Source of the DNA: Pelomyxa schiedti | Lineage: Eukaryota; Evosea; Pelobiontida; Pelomyxidae | Reading direction: 5' to 3' | Length of the DNA: 58,392 nucleotides | Assembly (NCBI GenBank): GCA_020536535.1 | Contig: JAHLWZ010000889.1 | Span: 1 to 58,392 of the forward strand | Part shown: positions 11,271 through 25,625 of the stretch, piece by piece | Numbering within the stretch: the stretch's first letter is position 1 | Layout: each line of letters starts with the position of its first letter | Position numbers and translations under genes: made by a program | The notes under the pieces: generated by a model | Databases searched by the model: none | Told to the model about the DNA's origin: nothing | Seen by the model: only the letters and a program-made list of their open reading frames with translations

Positions 11271-14200
11271 ATGGCCGATGATGACGAGATCAGTGATGAA
11301 GCGCACGGCACGGGAACAGACGTTCATACAGCAGGAGATACCACCGCACACGCAGAGACGCCCGTTGTGGGTGAGGGCTCAGTGGTACCGAGCACGTCAG
11401 CGTCGACCAGTGACCGCGACCAGGATCAAGACGGCGATGGCGAGAACGTGTGCCGTGTTTGTCGTGGAGAGGGGACGCCCGACGATCCGCTGCGGCACCC
11501 GTGCAAGTGCAGCGGCTCCATCAAATGGGTACACGAGGTAGCCACTCTCGTTCTTTCTGGTTCTCTCTCTCTATCTCTCTCGTCGTGGCCGTTTATTGTG
11601 GTTATCTGTGTTTTACAACTTGTGCTGCTTTGGCCACTGGCTCACTGGCTCACTGGCTCCCAGGGTTGCTTGATGCAATGGTTGCAGAGAACTGGACAAC
11701 CCACTTGTGAAGTCTGTGGTCATTCCTTTAGGTGAGTGGATCCTCGAGAGGCGTGACGCTCCCCCCCCCTCCTTTCTCTCAGAGCTGAGATATCTCAAAT
11801 TAGATTCCATTTTGTCTATGCTCCAGGAACCCCTGCAGTTCTCCCAATGACTGTACTTGTTTATGGTCTGATTACTCGTGTTATCCAGTCTTTGAAGTAT
11901 TTCAGTGTACCCTTAGTTTCTTTTGAGAGAAGCAACCAAATACCAGGAAAGCCTGGAAACTCTTCTTAGTATCTTTCTGCTGGGGATTTATCCTTCCAGT
12001 TTACACTTCCTGGGTTTTTTTGCTCTACTTTGGTGACAGCACAGAAACTGCTTCGGCCACAATGTCTAGTAATGAGACTTCGAACAACACTTCCAGTACT
12101 GTCTCCACTATGTTGTCTGGCAGCGTGCGCTCACTTGGACTCCGTGTAGTTGGACGCCCTATTGCAATGACTGTAGCAGCCCTTGCTGCACGAATGGCAC
12201 TTGGCTACTGTTTAGTATGTGCAGTCATCGTTTGCAGCCTTTGTGCTTTTTCTTTGATGGATTACATCAAAACCCACATTCAGCACAGCCCTAAAGCACA
12301 AGCAACCTACAGACGTTTGTTTCAACCACAACCACAACCACAATCACACCAACTACAAGACAGGCCCCAAGAGGCATACCCACAAGCCCCAGTAGGAGAA
12401 CAAAATACCGAATTGCACGACCAGCTCAATTATGATGGCTTAATGGCAGAACAATTACCCAATGGAGAGCTGGGAGGTAACCTGTTGGACACAGAGGAAG
12501 TTCATGATCTTGGTGGAAACCTTCCTCCTGGTATTCCCCCTGCAGACAATACTGAAGCAGAAGAGGCTGTTGCCAACGTGCAAGAACAAGATTTTGTTGA
12601 AGCAGAATTGGAAAACGATATTCCTATTCCTCCCAATCACGAAGGCCCAGCTGATAACGGCCATGCGAATGCTGTTGAAGTACGTTTGTCCTTTCATTTG
12701 AAACCTATATAACTTCCTTCAGGCTCAGCCTGCTTTGGATTTTGAAGAACTGGCGAGTTGTCTTTTTACCATCTCTCCCTCTAATTGTTTCAGGATTTAA
12801 ATGCACTTCTTGGAATAAGAGGGTCTATTCTAGCCCTATTCGGGAAATGCATTGCGTTGGTACTTTCCTTTCAGGATCTTCTTGATGTAACATCCTTGGT
12901 TCAGGGTGTTTACAATACAGTTTTCATATTTACTTTTGCCATGATGCCACACAAACTTGGATCGCTTTTTTGGTTTGTGATCGGCTCGCTTCGGGGCTCA
13001 ACCTATTCCCTTCCACAAGTCTTTGCCGTGCCCCTGGGATTGTCTTCCCTCATGATTGTTGACATAATGGGTTTCCGAGCACTTCTTTTTTTTATCAAAA
13101 AGAATGTGCCTCTCTCCCCAGGAGGAAAAATGGAGTCTGCCACCAAGGTTATTATTATAAGTCTTCAACTTAATACTTTTTCTCTGTTAACAATTTAAAA
13201 GACTATCGCTTTGCTTTACATTTTCTGCAAAGTTTGCCTTCTGATGACTTATCAGCTCGGGTATCTTTTTCTTTAAATTGATGTACTTCTCATTTTTTTC
13301 AATTTCAGGCTTTTCCCATTAATGCTTGGCTTTTCTTTGCAGTTAAGTGCCATGGGTATTACGGGCCTATCTACCTCCTCCTTAATTTGGTTCATTGGAA
13401 ATTTTCCCTCGTCTGCTTTATTCTGGCAAGCACGACACTAAAAAAATTCCTACTTACATCCCACAGTCATTGGGTAATTGGGTTTGGCATCTCAATATCA
13501 CTGGCTTCAGTTATCTCTTGGACTCGCCTTAAGGTTAGATCGTACCTTTAATTGTTAATTTAATAATTTCCCAAGTTACGTAAAGAACGACTTTGGTTCT
13601 TTCATGACCCATCTGAACCAGATTTCCATCCAATAAAAATTATGGTAAGAAAGGCAAAGAAAGACACTAAAATCTCAAAGATGGCATCCAGATTGAAACC
13701 CCTTGCCGTTATTTATTAAGAAAAGCGCTCTTATCCTCACTATTCTATATGTGTTTTGTCAGCGCTTGTACTTATTTGCCGTCGAAAATTTTGGAGTTGT
13801 TGCCGTTTCCATCTACCTTCCCTCTTGTTTTCAAGTATGCTACTTGCTGCACAATTTGTGCTGGTAAACATTTCTTTTAGATTCAACAGTCCCCTGGCTG
13901 AGGGTCCTCTTCAACTTGTAACTTTGCACTTCCTCATCCCAATTTGCCTCGAGTATTTAAAGCCCTCTCTACTGGCAAAGGACTTCACTCTTTGGTGGCT
14001 GTTGCATGTTTGTTACGCTCTTGGACCCCAATTTTATAATTGGATGATCAAACCACCTGAAACAGCCACATTCCTCCGAATACAACATGCTGTGGACCAA
14101 CAAGTGGCACAACATGAGACTCGGACTTCAACTGTTCCTTATGATCAACCTGACCGCCCAAGTCATTTACGGGCACAACTGTCTTGTTTTCTACTTTCTA

Positions 14201-15112
14201 TCTTTCTCTCAGTTATGGTACTTGAGTTCCTCATTATTTTTATTTCTCTCTTCGTGGGACGTCTGATGGTATCTCTGCTGAATGTCTCTGTAAGCAATGA
14301 TTTGTATGCTCTTCTTCCATTTTCTTTTTACTGATAAATTCTAGGTATTGTATCGTCCTAGGAGCTCTATCTTGCCTTGGCGTGGTACAATTTTCGAAGT
14401 TTGTGTACCGATTTGTGGCACAACATCCGGTCCCCACTATTGTCAGCCTTGCTGTACACTGGTTGCTAGTTTCCCTTCGGTTATTTCTCTGTGGAGTATG
14501 ATACATCAAGTGCAATACAATTCTAATAACCCTTAGAGTATCATATTATCTGTCTTTCCACTTGCATCTGGGATACTATCTGAACGCTTGCTTATTATTC
14601 CTCTTTCCGTTTCACTGGATCAATGTGCCCAACACTTTTATGGGCAAGCCTGGGCACTTGGTGTTGTAACACTAAAGGTAACAACAATCCAAATCGCGAT
14701 ACCTAACAACAAACAATGACAGTTGTGGTACTTTGTCGAGGTTACAATTAACCCAAACGTTCAACGGCAGTTCAACACTATGTGGCAGCGCGGCATTCCA
14801 AACATTCAAATGAAAGAACTGGCAGTCTTACTCACACCTTGTTTGATACACTTGATGATTCCACTCGCAGTTCCTGAGCTATTCATTTTTGGAATGAAGT
14901 ATATTCTGCCACCAGTAGAAGACAGTTTTGCCTCCATGATAATAGAGAGATACTCCCACACAACATTTGTGGTGGCAATGGTGGCCTCTGTCTGGTGCAG
15001 GCGCATTGTTAAACGACTATGGGCACTTCACCAGTCAATACGTGATGACACGTACCTAGTAGGAAGACATCTTGTGGATAACACACCCGATGTTGCTCCC
15101 GAACAACATTAG
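11271..15112 (+). CDS. MARCH6/Doa10 (TEB4)-type RING-variant E3 ubiquitin ligase
   Basis: This is a polytopic ER/inner nuclear membrane ubiquitin ligase for ER-associated degradation. An acidic N-terminal tail of about 60 residues leads into a RINGv (C4HC3) domain: [30 protein letters not shown], then after a 127-nt intron (11537-11663) GCLMQWLQ and CEVCGHSF. The spacing is that of MARCH6 (EGTPxxPLxHPC, GSIKxxHxxCLxQWL). The rest codes for many transmembrane stretches over more than ten exons, with an acidic cytosolic loop (about 12380-12680). The protein ends with [13 protein letters not shown] before TAG, equivalent to the conserved C-terminal element NDKYLVGQRLVNYE that Doa10/MARCH6 needs for activity. 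Exon limits in 13300-14650 are only partly resolved. Confidence 0.9.
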
Positions 15113-15244
15113 CAAACAACAAACCACTACAATCATAGACTAACGTGAAAGACAAATGTAATTAGTTGACACTTTTTCTCGTTTAGCTGCAAAACGTTCG
15201 AGCCATACGACATTTCTCACAAAGTATCGTCGTAGTAACAAGGA

Positions 15245-17736
15245 ATGACAAAAAAGACAAATTTCTATTGCCAAATTTCAAACTTGAAAAAAAGGAGAAG
15301 TGCCTGGGAGGTGATGCCGAGGCTAAAAAGGTTTGTGTCGCAGTTCCGGGTGACTAACTTTTGTTGTCGATAACTCCTATTATTGTACTGCTAGTGTTAT
15401 CGATACACATATTATTTTTATACTGTTTATTAACTTACCAACACAACTGTCTTGATGCTACTGGGGAAGACGCTGCCACTTTTTTTAAATTTTTTTTATT
15501 GGGAGCATGTCGTTCTCATATTACTCCCTAGGATCGAAGTTGATGGGTTCTTTATTCTGTGTTCGAAAACAGCACACGCTTTGGGGTATACTGCTCCACC
15601 TTCTGATGCTGGGGAAGACATCGAGGAAGAGGAGAATGACGAATTGAGTGACGGTAATAAGGAGGGAACCCAGTCTGGGCACAAGCGGTTACGAAAGACC
15701 TCCACCCTCGCTCCAAACGGGAGGAAACACAAAGACAGAAGAAGAGACCTTGAGGATGAAGACGAAGAGGAGGAGGAAGACTCGGGAGAAGAAACTCTTG
15801 CTGGTGACTTCTCGGGTATTAAGAAACGGAGGATATCTGACGGAGAGGCAGCTTCCACGGACAGCACCTCTACACAGCCTGCACTCAAAGACTTTGCGAC
15901 TTTCAGTCAGACAGCATACACTGTACGAACCAGCAACGAGCAAAGCAAAGGCCATGACGCGTTCCTTAGATTCATGGAAAAGGTGAAGCCAATTGAACCC
16001 CGTTTCGATCTCCATGTAGCTACTAGTGGGGCTTCTGCTTTGACTACCGAAAAAGGTGGAGAAGGCCGTGAGACGAATAAAAGTATCCCTGAAGGAAATA
16101 GTGTCAAAGTCAATAATCCACCCGTGATGTATGAAAAGCCTTTGGACCAAGCAGGAACTAACAGTAAGGGCAGTGATAGAGTAGAGGCTTCCAAAGATGA
16201 TAAAAGTGGGAAAAAGGACCCCTGGGATTCATCAGCCAGTCGTCCAACGTGGGGGACAAGTGAAGGTGACGGAAAAGGAAGTGGTTTCCATTGGAATCAA
16301 AACAGTGGTACTGGTGACCACAGTGTAACCAATAAAAATCAACACTCGTGGGCAGAGAGTGGCTATGGGGCTGCAAAGGCAGTAACCACACCCAACAAAA
16401 CCCATGCACCATGGGCTACCAGTGGAACAACCACTGAGTCTAACCCATGGACTTCTCCAAGCATCGGAAACAAACAACATGCAACACTAGTTAATAGCTA
16501 TTCGCAACATGCTCTGAGTCCAAATGGAAGAGGTAAAGTTAGTACACCATTGCTTCCTCTACCCACACCTCCAGTGCCATTTATTCCCATGGGAGTAATG
16601 CGTACACCCACACCTATTCCCCAACCATCTCCTCTATTGTACGGAAATAATGCACCAATCATGACACCACCAGTGCAGTTACTCACCCCCCCACCAGTGC
16701 AAGTACTCCCTCCATCTCCCGCAGTGGATAAACTACATCCAAGTCACATTACACACCACACGCCACAACCCTCATCTCAGCACCACCGAGACAGAGAACA
16801 CCATTCACATGGATCTTCAAATATTTCTTCGAGAAAAGATGGTCCCAAGAGCAGTACCGAGTATGATCTCTTTATCCTTTATTTGTGTTCTGACTCAAAC
16901 AAAACCAACAGAAAAAATCATACAAAACCCGCAAAGGTAATGATTGAACTTCATTAAACAGAAAGTTCAATTTTTTTCTTACAATATCACAGAACCCCGA
17001 GAGAGTGGTCTTCAAAGCTGCTATAGCAGAGCTTGTAAAAAGGCATCTGAAGCCTCTTTTAAAAAGTGACACGATAAACCCCATGGTAATTTACAAACTT
17101 CTAAGACTTACTCTTCTAATGCTCTCACAGGATTTCAAGCATCAGGCTCGCCAAATGACTAAGAAAATAGTATCTCGCCACCAAAGCTCATACAAGCTGG
17201 ATGAACAGATGAAAGGGCACATCGTCAAGTGGATAGAGTTATACATATGCAAAAAAAACAAGCTCGTACCGAAGCACAGATCCTCCACATCCTCCACCCA
17301 TACCTCAACGCCAGGCACACAAAACACCACTTCCACCACAACCTCTAACCTGGATACCCAGAATTCCACCTCACCCAACGCAGCAGAATCATCATCATCA
17401 CACACCCACTCTCCACACCAATACTACACTCCCTCGGAAAACACACAATCCCTCGCCAACCAAACAGCACAATCATCCCTCGAAACACCCCCATTGTACT
17501 CATCATCCCCGCCACCAACGCCACCTACCCTAAATGCGGATCCTTCACCACTATCAACCACGACAAACTCTACCTCTATCTCAACAACAAGCGGTTCAGT
17601 TGCACTCAGTACCCATGACAACCAAGAGGGTAGTGACAGACTCACTAGTGACCCTAAAAACACAACAAGTACAAGTACAAGCACAAGCACAGAGGCACTC
17701 ACAACCATTGCCAATAGCCCTGTGAGTGTTCACTGA
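15245..17736 (+). CDS. SRI-domain (RNA polymerase II CTD-binding) protein with tryptophan repeats
   Basis: The C-terminal part contains an SRI domain, the fold by which SETD2 and others bind the phosphorylated Pol II tail. After the intron ending near 16992 it reads FKAAIAELVKRHLKPLLKSD, then across a 45-nt intron DFKHQARQMTKKIV and VKWIELYICKK, matching the SETD2 order (DFKHLARKLTH, then IKKYM). No SET domain is visible. The middle (16217-16460) has six Trp in small-residue context spaced 9-21 residues (DPW, TWG, HWN, SWA, PWA, PWT), followed by Pro-rich and Ser/Thr-rich tails. An acidic stretch with KKRR (about 15605-15830) suggests nuclear location. I place the start at ATG 15245: its exon (KKRRSAWEV) joins in phase to AGGATCGAAGTT near 15532. 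ATG 15455 is the alternative, but gives an odd hydrophobic N-terminus. Confidence 0.7.
16217..16460 (+). repeat. Trp-repeat region (WG/GW-like) in the SRI protein
   Basis: Six Trp residues sit in Gly/Ser/Thr/Asn-rich, Cys-free sequence with spacings of 9, 14, 19, 21 and 12 residues. This composition resembles Argonaute-hook platforms. The two edge motifs, DPW and NPW, could alternatively be adaptor-binding motifs. Function is inference only. Confidence 0.5.
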
Positions 17737-18006
17737 TGTACGCAGTGTCTAGGAGAGATGAGGGGAATTTTTTTGTTTTCATGAACTCTATTTTTAAAAC
17801 AAGCAGAGTTTTAAGCAAGGAATTCTTCCTCCACTTTTATCATTCGTGCACAAATAAACAACATGGAGCTAATAGGCCAGTGTTACTTTGGCATGAAAAA
17901 ATACAAGAGAGTTACCCTACGAAGATAAGGAGAGGAGAAAGAAGAACAGCAGTCCCGGCAAAACTCGAGTCGACACAGTCAAAGAGAACAACTGCCTGTG
18001 TTCCAG

Positions 18007-18544
18007 TTAATTTTTATTGTGTTGATCGGGACAGTAAACCGAAATAGAGATTGCAGAAACAATAGCCGCCACGTGCATGAAAAACCAAAATCCAAGCCAT
18101 AGCCGAGCAACGGCAATTCTTCGGCTGTCTTCCCACATATCAGGATTCACGTAGCTCAGATCGAGTAGATTCACCCTTTTGAAGTACAATGAACATGAAG
18201 GGATTATGAAGCACGAATAGCACGCAACGCAGCGGAAGTGAAAAACCAAACAAGTGAAAACACCAAGTATAGCGGAGCCAGTACATGACAAGAGATAGAG
18301 TTGCAATCACTGGTGGTATGTAACAATACCACGCCACATCCGGAGACCAGTCTCTGTAAGCTTGCAGTGCGTTCCCATCTATGAGAAGAAGCCAGCCACA
18401 TGCACACTTTGGTCCTCAAATTTGTCCGTTTGTAGGGAAAAGAACTCCACTGAGATTGAAAACAAAAAGACTGGAAGTGAAGCAGCGTACAGCAAATCCG
18501 GCGCAACAAACAACAACGTTTCGCACTGCCGGTTTGCCCTTCAT
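18007..18544 (-). CDS. TMEM50/Vps68-family membrane protein
   Basis: This is a small four-helix membrane protein of the TMEM50 (UPF0220; yeast Vps68) family, found in endosomal membranes. Three exons join in phase. ATG 18544 gives KPAVRNVVVCCAGFA; after an intron of about 118 nt comes GWLLLIDGNALQAYRD and PPVIATLSLVM; the second intron joins AT|GGTGAAT to give VNLLDLSYVNPDM, then RIAVARLWLGFWFFMH and a last helix. This follows human TMEM50 element by element (GWWIIIDAAVIYP, GVIATIAFLMINAVS, ARIWLFVGFML). The last helix ends in SVYCPDQHNKN; the family's C-terminal helix looks shortened. It is convergent with the SRI gene, 270 bp away. Confidence 0.75.
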
Positions 18545-18770
18545 CTCGTAGCACCAACTTTGTATTTGTTTTCTGGTTAAAATCTAACTCGTAGACTGCC
18601 AAGTTCCGAGCTGCAGGGAACTAATGCCCTTTGATTAATTCTCTCTTTCTCTCTTTCCCTCTGTCAGATGTCAATCCGAGAAAGCAGAACAAGGTTGACA
18701 CTTGATTCGGTTCCATCAAAAACCAAAAGATCTTCGTTCATTTTTAAAAAAAAAGGGGTGGTGCTCAACC

Positions 18771-21700
18771 ATGCAGGGCATGCGACGGTTCCCGTTTTTT
18801 GACAAGGACTTGGTCACGACACCCATTTCCCCAACCGAGATCCCATTCTTCGAGGTCTTTTTCTTTGTTTTGGTTTTCCCTTTTCTTACGTCTCTTTGTT
18901 TGCTGGGTGGCCTTCTGTTCTGTCCTTTTCAATAGAAACTCAAACTCAAATGCGCTACAAGTGGCAGAGGTAGCATTATTCTGTCGGAGGAAGGTTCCGG
19001 CATTGTGAGTTTAGTCGATCAGTCTTTCCAGGCCGTGCAATTTCAGGTACTTATCCCCTCTACACTGTTGCAATTTTACCCTTATGTGAAGGCCTACGAT
19101 CAAGCCCTGGAGCACATGCAGCTGGCGTGCGACAGAAATATACTTGTTACAGTGGGGCGCGACTCCAACTCCGAATCCACAATTGTGAAGGTACCTCGGC
19201 GCCATTAAACCCTTCGTGCCTGATCCCTCTTGAGTTGTGGAACATGGGCACCAGAGACAGCAGTGGAGCACCAAACCTTGTTTCACAAATACAAGTGGAT
19301 GTAAAAGGCTCCTATAATATACCGGTATTTGCAACTGCACGCAATTAAAAACCTTAACAGTACTGGGTTCAGGTCAATTGTCTGGCAGTTACTCCTGATA
19401 TTTCGCACATTGCCCTCGGAATGGTAAATGGAATTGGTAATGCTCTCTCTTTCTGAACCGCAAATAATCGCATTAAATAAGTGATTTCCATTACTGGGGA
19501 CTTGATGCGAGACAAGGGGACAAAAGTGAAAAAAATTGCTGCTTATCAAAACTCCATTATTGGTCTTCAATTACTATTTGGGTGTTGGTCTCATTTATCT
19601 AGGTCTTTCGTTCAAGAGTCAACCCCCTGCCATGCATTTATTTGTTGCCACAATAGATGCTGTAGTTGTAGTCACTCTGCACGCAAATTCGGAACCTGCT
19701 GTAAGATACAATAAAGGGACTAGTTATTAACAGCATTTAGCAAGTTATTCTTGACCCTGAGTCAAGTGGGCAAACTCTTGCCCCTACTACTCCTCCTACC
19801 TGTGTCACAATGAGTGATGACAAGCAATTCGTTGTTGGGAAAGATGAGGTTAGACTAAACATATATGCTCGGTATCCAACTATCACCAGGCCATCTACTT
19901 CTATGATACAGAGGGCAAAGGAGGCTGTTCTGCTTTTGAAGGAAATAAAAAGTTGATGACGTGGTTTAGAGGCTACCTCATTGTTGTAGGTCCACAACCC
20001 ATACCCGAACACCAACGTGCATCTCCAATCGCTGCTGCCCCTAGAGCAGATATTTTGACTATTTATGATTTAAAGGTGTGAAATGCATTTCACGGGTAAA
20101 ACACTGACACAGAATCAACAAAAAAGAACAAATTCATTGCCTATCCTCCTGAAAATCAAACCACCAAAGACAATTGGGTCATATCACATGTGGTTTCCGA
20201 GTGGGGTAAGGTTTATGTTTTTACACAAGAAGGAAAGGTACTTATCTGCCCCTAGTTCCCTCATTTAACATGCGTAGGTGTACCGACTTGAAGAAAAAGA
20301 CATGCAGACAAAACTTGAATTACTGTTCAAGAAAAATCTGTTCAACATTGCCATTGATTTAGCATCAAGCCAGAAAGCTGACAACCAGTCCTCCATTGTA
20401 ACAGAGACATACAAAAAACACGGTGACCACCTTTACAGGTACTAGCATAAAAACAAAGTTGTAGTCTCATGTCCTTGCAGCAAAGGTGACTTTGATGGCG
20501 CAATTGACCAATATGTAAAAACAATTGGCACCCTTGAACCATCCTATGTTATAATGAAATTTCTGGATGCTCAGAGAATCAAGAATCTCACTAAATATTT
20601 ACAGGTTGCCTTCATTTTTTCCCTTACTTTGTCTCAATCATAACCAGCAACTGCACAAAGAGGGCCGTGCCAATGCCGACCACACCACGCTGTTACTGAA
20701 TTGCTATACTAAACTAAAAAAGGAGAGTAAACTCAGCAAATTTTTGCAAGTACAAGAACTTTGATGAAACCTTTTCTTCATCTCAATTACGGATAGAACG
20801 ACTCCTCAGAAGCAATTTTTGATATAGAGACTGCAATTAAAGTCTGCAGGCAAGCAGGTTACTTCGATAACGCACTCTTCTTGGCCAAGAAGAAGAAGCA
20901 ACACGAATGGTACCTGAAGATCCTTATCGAGGATAAGGCAGACTATGATTTGGCTTTAGACTACATTGAGTCCCTTCCATTTGCGCAAGTACGATTCCCC
21001 TAATACCACTACCAATCTAAATGAAAACAAGGCGGAGAGCAACATGAAGAAGTACGGTAAGACACTTGTCACTGCTGTCCCAGAAAAAGCAACCAAGCTT
21101 ATCATGAATTTGTGTTTGAACTATACCCCCGTGGCACTTCCTACAGCTGCATCACCACCCACCTCACAAAGTACGTCAACAGCATCCATTTTCGCCGCTG
21201 CAGCCTCTACAACCTCGACCGCCGCCTCTGCTGCTTCGTCTCTGTTATCATCATTGAATCCCCTCACTCAACTTGACAAGGCCTCTGGCTCTATAAGTGC
21301 TGCGTTGGATTTGAGTGGGCTACCACCAATTGTGATAGGTCCACTTGTAACGAATAACACGGCCAGCACTACACCAACGGCACCAGGAACAAGTGTTCCT
21401 GCAGCACCAGCTTTATCTTCTTCCATTTCTGTTGCGACCAAAGTAGAAGCAATACCAAAACGCGTTGAAAGGGTATGTTGGTTATGTAACAAAGTACAGC
21501 TATTCACACCTCCCAGGCTAACCCAGAAGAATTCATCCATTTGTTTGTTGATCGACCTGGATCCCTCATTGCATTCCTCGAATTTATCACTGCACGTTGC
21601 CCTTCTGATAGCTCTCTCATGTACGATACACTCCTGGAACTATACCTGCGTGAACTGGTGTGATCCTCATGGGTTTTTTTCCATCGTCTCATTCCTTTTT

Positions 21701-23154
21701 AGAGTGAGAGTGTATCTGTTCCCAGCCCAGAGAACACTGGAACAACAGCCACAACAAGTACGACCACCACAGTTAATCTCCCGGAAATTCCCACAATGGA
21801 AACGTCCTCCGCTAGTTTGACGGCAGTAATCTTGTGTCCTTTTACTTCTCTTCGTCACAGTAACATAGGATGAAAAATCGAGAAGGGCCTTCAACTTATT
21901 AACAGATCCCTCTGTAATAATTTGAAGATCTGTGTTTGGACTTAAATCCTATTAGGCCCACTATGACCCAGACCATGCACTGGTACTATGCCAAACATAT
22001 GGGTTCAAGCAAGGTGTTCTCTATTTATTAGAGAAACTTCAACTGTACGCGGCAGTAATCTTATCTTGGCACTGACGTTTCCCAGATACCATGAAATCAT
22101 TCAGTATTACATGGAAAACGAGGACTATGAACCTCTCATTAAAGCGTGTGCCAAATATGGGTATTTGTTACTATCATGTATCTACAACCTAACCAGCAAC
22201 AAGAGAGAAGGACTCTAATTTGTGGATTGAAGTACTTTCATTCCTTTCTTCCCGTCCGAACTGTCAGCAATATGTTGAAGAAGTCTTATCAAGTCACAAA
22301 TTTCCTTTTTTTTTTTTTTTTGACATGTTTCTAGTGATCGATCAACCAAGTACCACTGAGTATGAGCAGTCACATGCACGTGATGACCAACTTCCTCCCC
22401 GTAGTCTTGTTCCACCCCTAATGGTTATACAAATTCTTGCTCAAAAGCCCACAACAACTCTGGGTGTTGTTAAAGACTATATATCACGTATACTCAACCA
22501 AGAGAACAAAATTTTGCAAGCAGTGAGTTACTAATTTGGATTTTACCTCAGCTGTTCCTAATGGTTGTAGGACTTAGTACGAATACGAACTCTCAAAGAA
22601 GAAACTGAAAAGATGCAGACCGAAATTGAAGAATTGCGAACAGCGTACACTAATTTCATTTTCTTATTTCATTTGTAATTGCACTCCAAGTCCTCGAATA
22701 TTCCAGCTCAGTAAATGTTCTTCATGTCAAAACCCCTTGGAACTTCCTGCAGTACACTTTTTGTGCATGCATTCCTTCCATCAAGTAGAAGCGGATAATC
22801 TAGCATTTGGATAAACTCTTAAACCTTCACAGCGTTGCCTATCCGATGAACAAGGCTGCCCCGTTTGCACGCCAACGAACCGAGAAATTGTCAATCGCCA
22901 CAAAGCATTACTTAAAGATGCACACGACCACAAAACTTTCTTCTGGCAGGCAAGAATCCCTTCCCCTAATCTCTTCCCTAATACACAAACCCTAGCTGGA
23001 CCAAACACCGGATGGCTTCACTACTGTTTCCGATTATTTCGGCCGAGGTATATTCCAAGTCCTACAGGAACCGGGCTCGTCTACCGGCGCAAGTGCTGCT
23101 GCGTCGCAAACAACATCAACAACAGCCAGCCGCACAAGGGCCGGCAGAGTATGA
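18771..23154 (+). CDS. VPS11: VPS11 homologue, core subunit of HOPS/CORVET tethering complexes
   Basis: VPS11 is a shared core subunit of the endosomal CORVET and late-endosomal/lysosomal HOPS complexes, with a beta-propeller, an alpha-solenoid and a C-terminal RING. ATG 18771 begins MQGMRRFPFFDKDLV, matching RRFVFFDKELV of animal VPS11. Later exons give VGRDSNSESTIVKLWN, ISITGDLMRDKG, LEEKDMQTKLELLFKKNLF, DQYVKTIGTLEPSYV, FLDAQRIKNLTKYL, ANADHTTLLLNCYTKLK, ETAIKVCRQAGY, HEWYLKI and AESNMKKYGKTLVTAVPE, all family landmarks in order. The end has the RING: KCSSCQNPLELPAVHFLC, HSFHQ, GCPVCTPTNRE, then VSDYFGRGIFQ. An Ala/Ser/Thr-rich insert lies at about 21130-21440. More than a dozen short introns interrupt the gene. 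The stop is TGA 23152-23154. Confidence 0.93.
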
Positions 23155-23277
23155 ACAACAGTGTGAAAAATTATTAGTGTTTTCTTTTCTATTTTTTCCT
23201 GGTGCAGTTGTTTTTCAGAAATTTAGCCAAAATCAAGATTGCTTTTATCTAAAAAAAAAACCAAGGTGCCAGGACAA

Positions 23278-24665
<1,388 letters not shown>

Positions 24666-24780
24666 TGGAAGAAGAATGGAATAATTCCAAATACCCTGAA
24701 AGAAGAATAAAACTTGTCACAGAGCATGGGTTTTCTTTTAATTATTCTCTAGTAGATATGGAGATTCTAGATTACCCCAT

Positions 24781-25552
24781 TCACCACCTGCCCACACCAC
24801 ATACTTGGCTGTAGGGATGCGTTTCGTACCAGTCCTCACACCCCCAGGAATCATAGTCCAAATGGGCCTCAGATAAAGCAATAGTATACTTAATTACATG
24901 TCCCCCCGTTGTAGAGGCAAAAATGTCGTAGGTCCAGCCCCAGGCAGTTGAGAAAGTGATGTGTTGAATGATGAAGGAGTCGTCAAATGGGCCACGAAAG
25001 AGTAAGCTGAGACCCCTCAGAATATGTGAACGAGAACCGGCTTCTCGACGGCAGAACTTGTCCACAGTGTCTGTTGCCACTACTGGAGGTACAGTTGCGG
25101 GAGGTCTCATGCATAAATGGAGCAGACAGCCACTAGCACGAGTCAGTTCATTAGAAAAAAGCAAAGAAGATGTAACAATAATCTGAAAGTGCACATTAAA
25201 CCATGAAATAACTCGGCACCTTGTACCAACAAAAGAATGAACTCAAGGTGGAACAGAAAACAGTACAAGTCTTCCACTTTTACGACAACAACAAGGCCGC
25301 TTTAGATTAACAGAAATATGACAGCGCCGAAACCTCCTAGCACCCTTGAAGACCTCGGCACAACGGAATCCCACGTAACAGCCGTCCTTAGATTGACCAA
25401 TTGACCTCCACCACTGGTCGAATTGACCCTGGCCCAGCCGGAAATGGTCCCTCCACGTACGATTCACCCCCCGGCACCGCCATGCATTAACTAGGGGAAG
25501 CCGCGCCATTACCATCTGCACAATTGTGGGATCCCCCTGCATCGTAGCCACG
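24781..25552 (-). CDS. F-box-like protein, family otherwise unrecognised
   Basis: From ATG 25552 the product starts MQGDPTIVQMVMARLP and continues NAWRCRGVNRTWRDHF, the layout of an F-box (short helices, then a C/V-xR-xW motif), which would link targets to an SCF ubiquitin ligase. The rest (two exons split by an intron near 25250-25190) is about 200 residues without a family I know. It contains Cys-rich basic RRFRRCHIS, a middle FIIQHITFSTAWGWTYDI and a C-terminal YDSWGCEDWYETHPYSQVC. The ending could be a substrate-binding beta fold. The ATG is 73 bp downstream of the stop of the preceding minus-strand gene. The reading frame extends further upstream without an ATG, so an earlier exon is possible. 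Confidence 0.5.
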
Positions 25553-25625
25553 GTCTCAACAAAGTCTTTCACTTCAGAGAAATCTTTTTTTTCATATTAT
25601 TATGAGAGTTTTATGCTTTTGATCG

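Noticed and set aside
15245-17736. Identity as the histone methyltransferase SETD2/Set2
   Set aside because: The SRI domain is present, but there is no SET, AWS or post-SET sequence in the gene or enough room for it.
18204-18602. Minus-strand 132-residue ORF overlapping the TMEM50 gene
   Set aside because: It is another frame of the same strand; the spliced TMEM50 reading matches a known family and this one does not.
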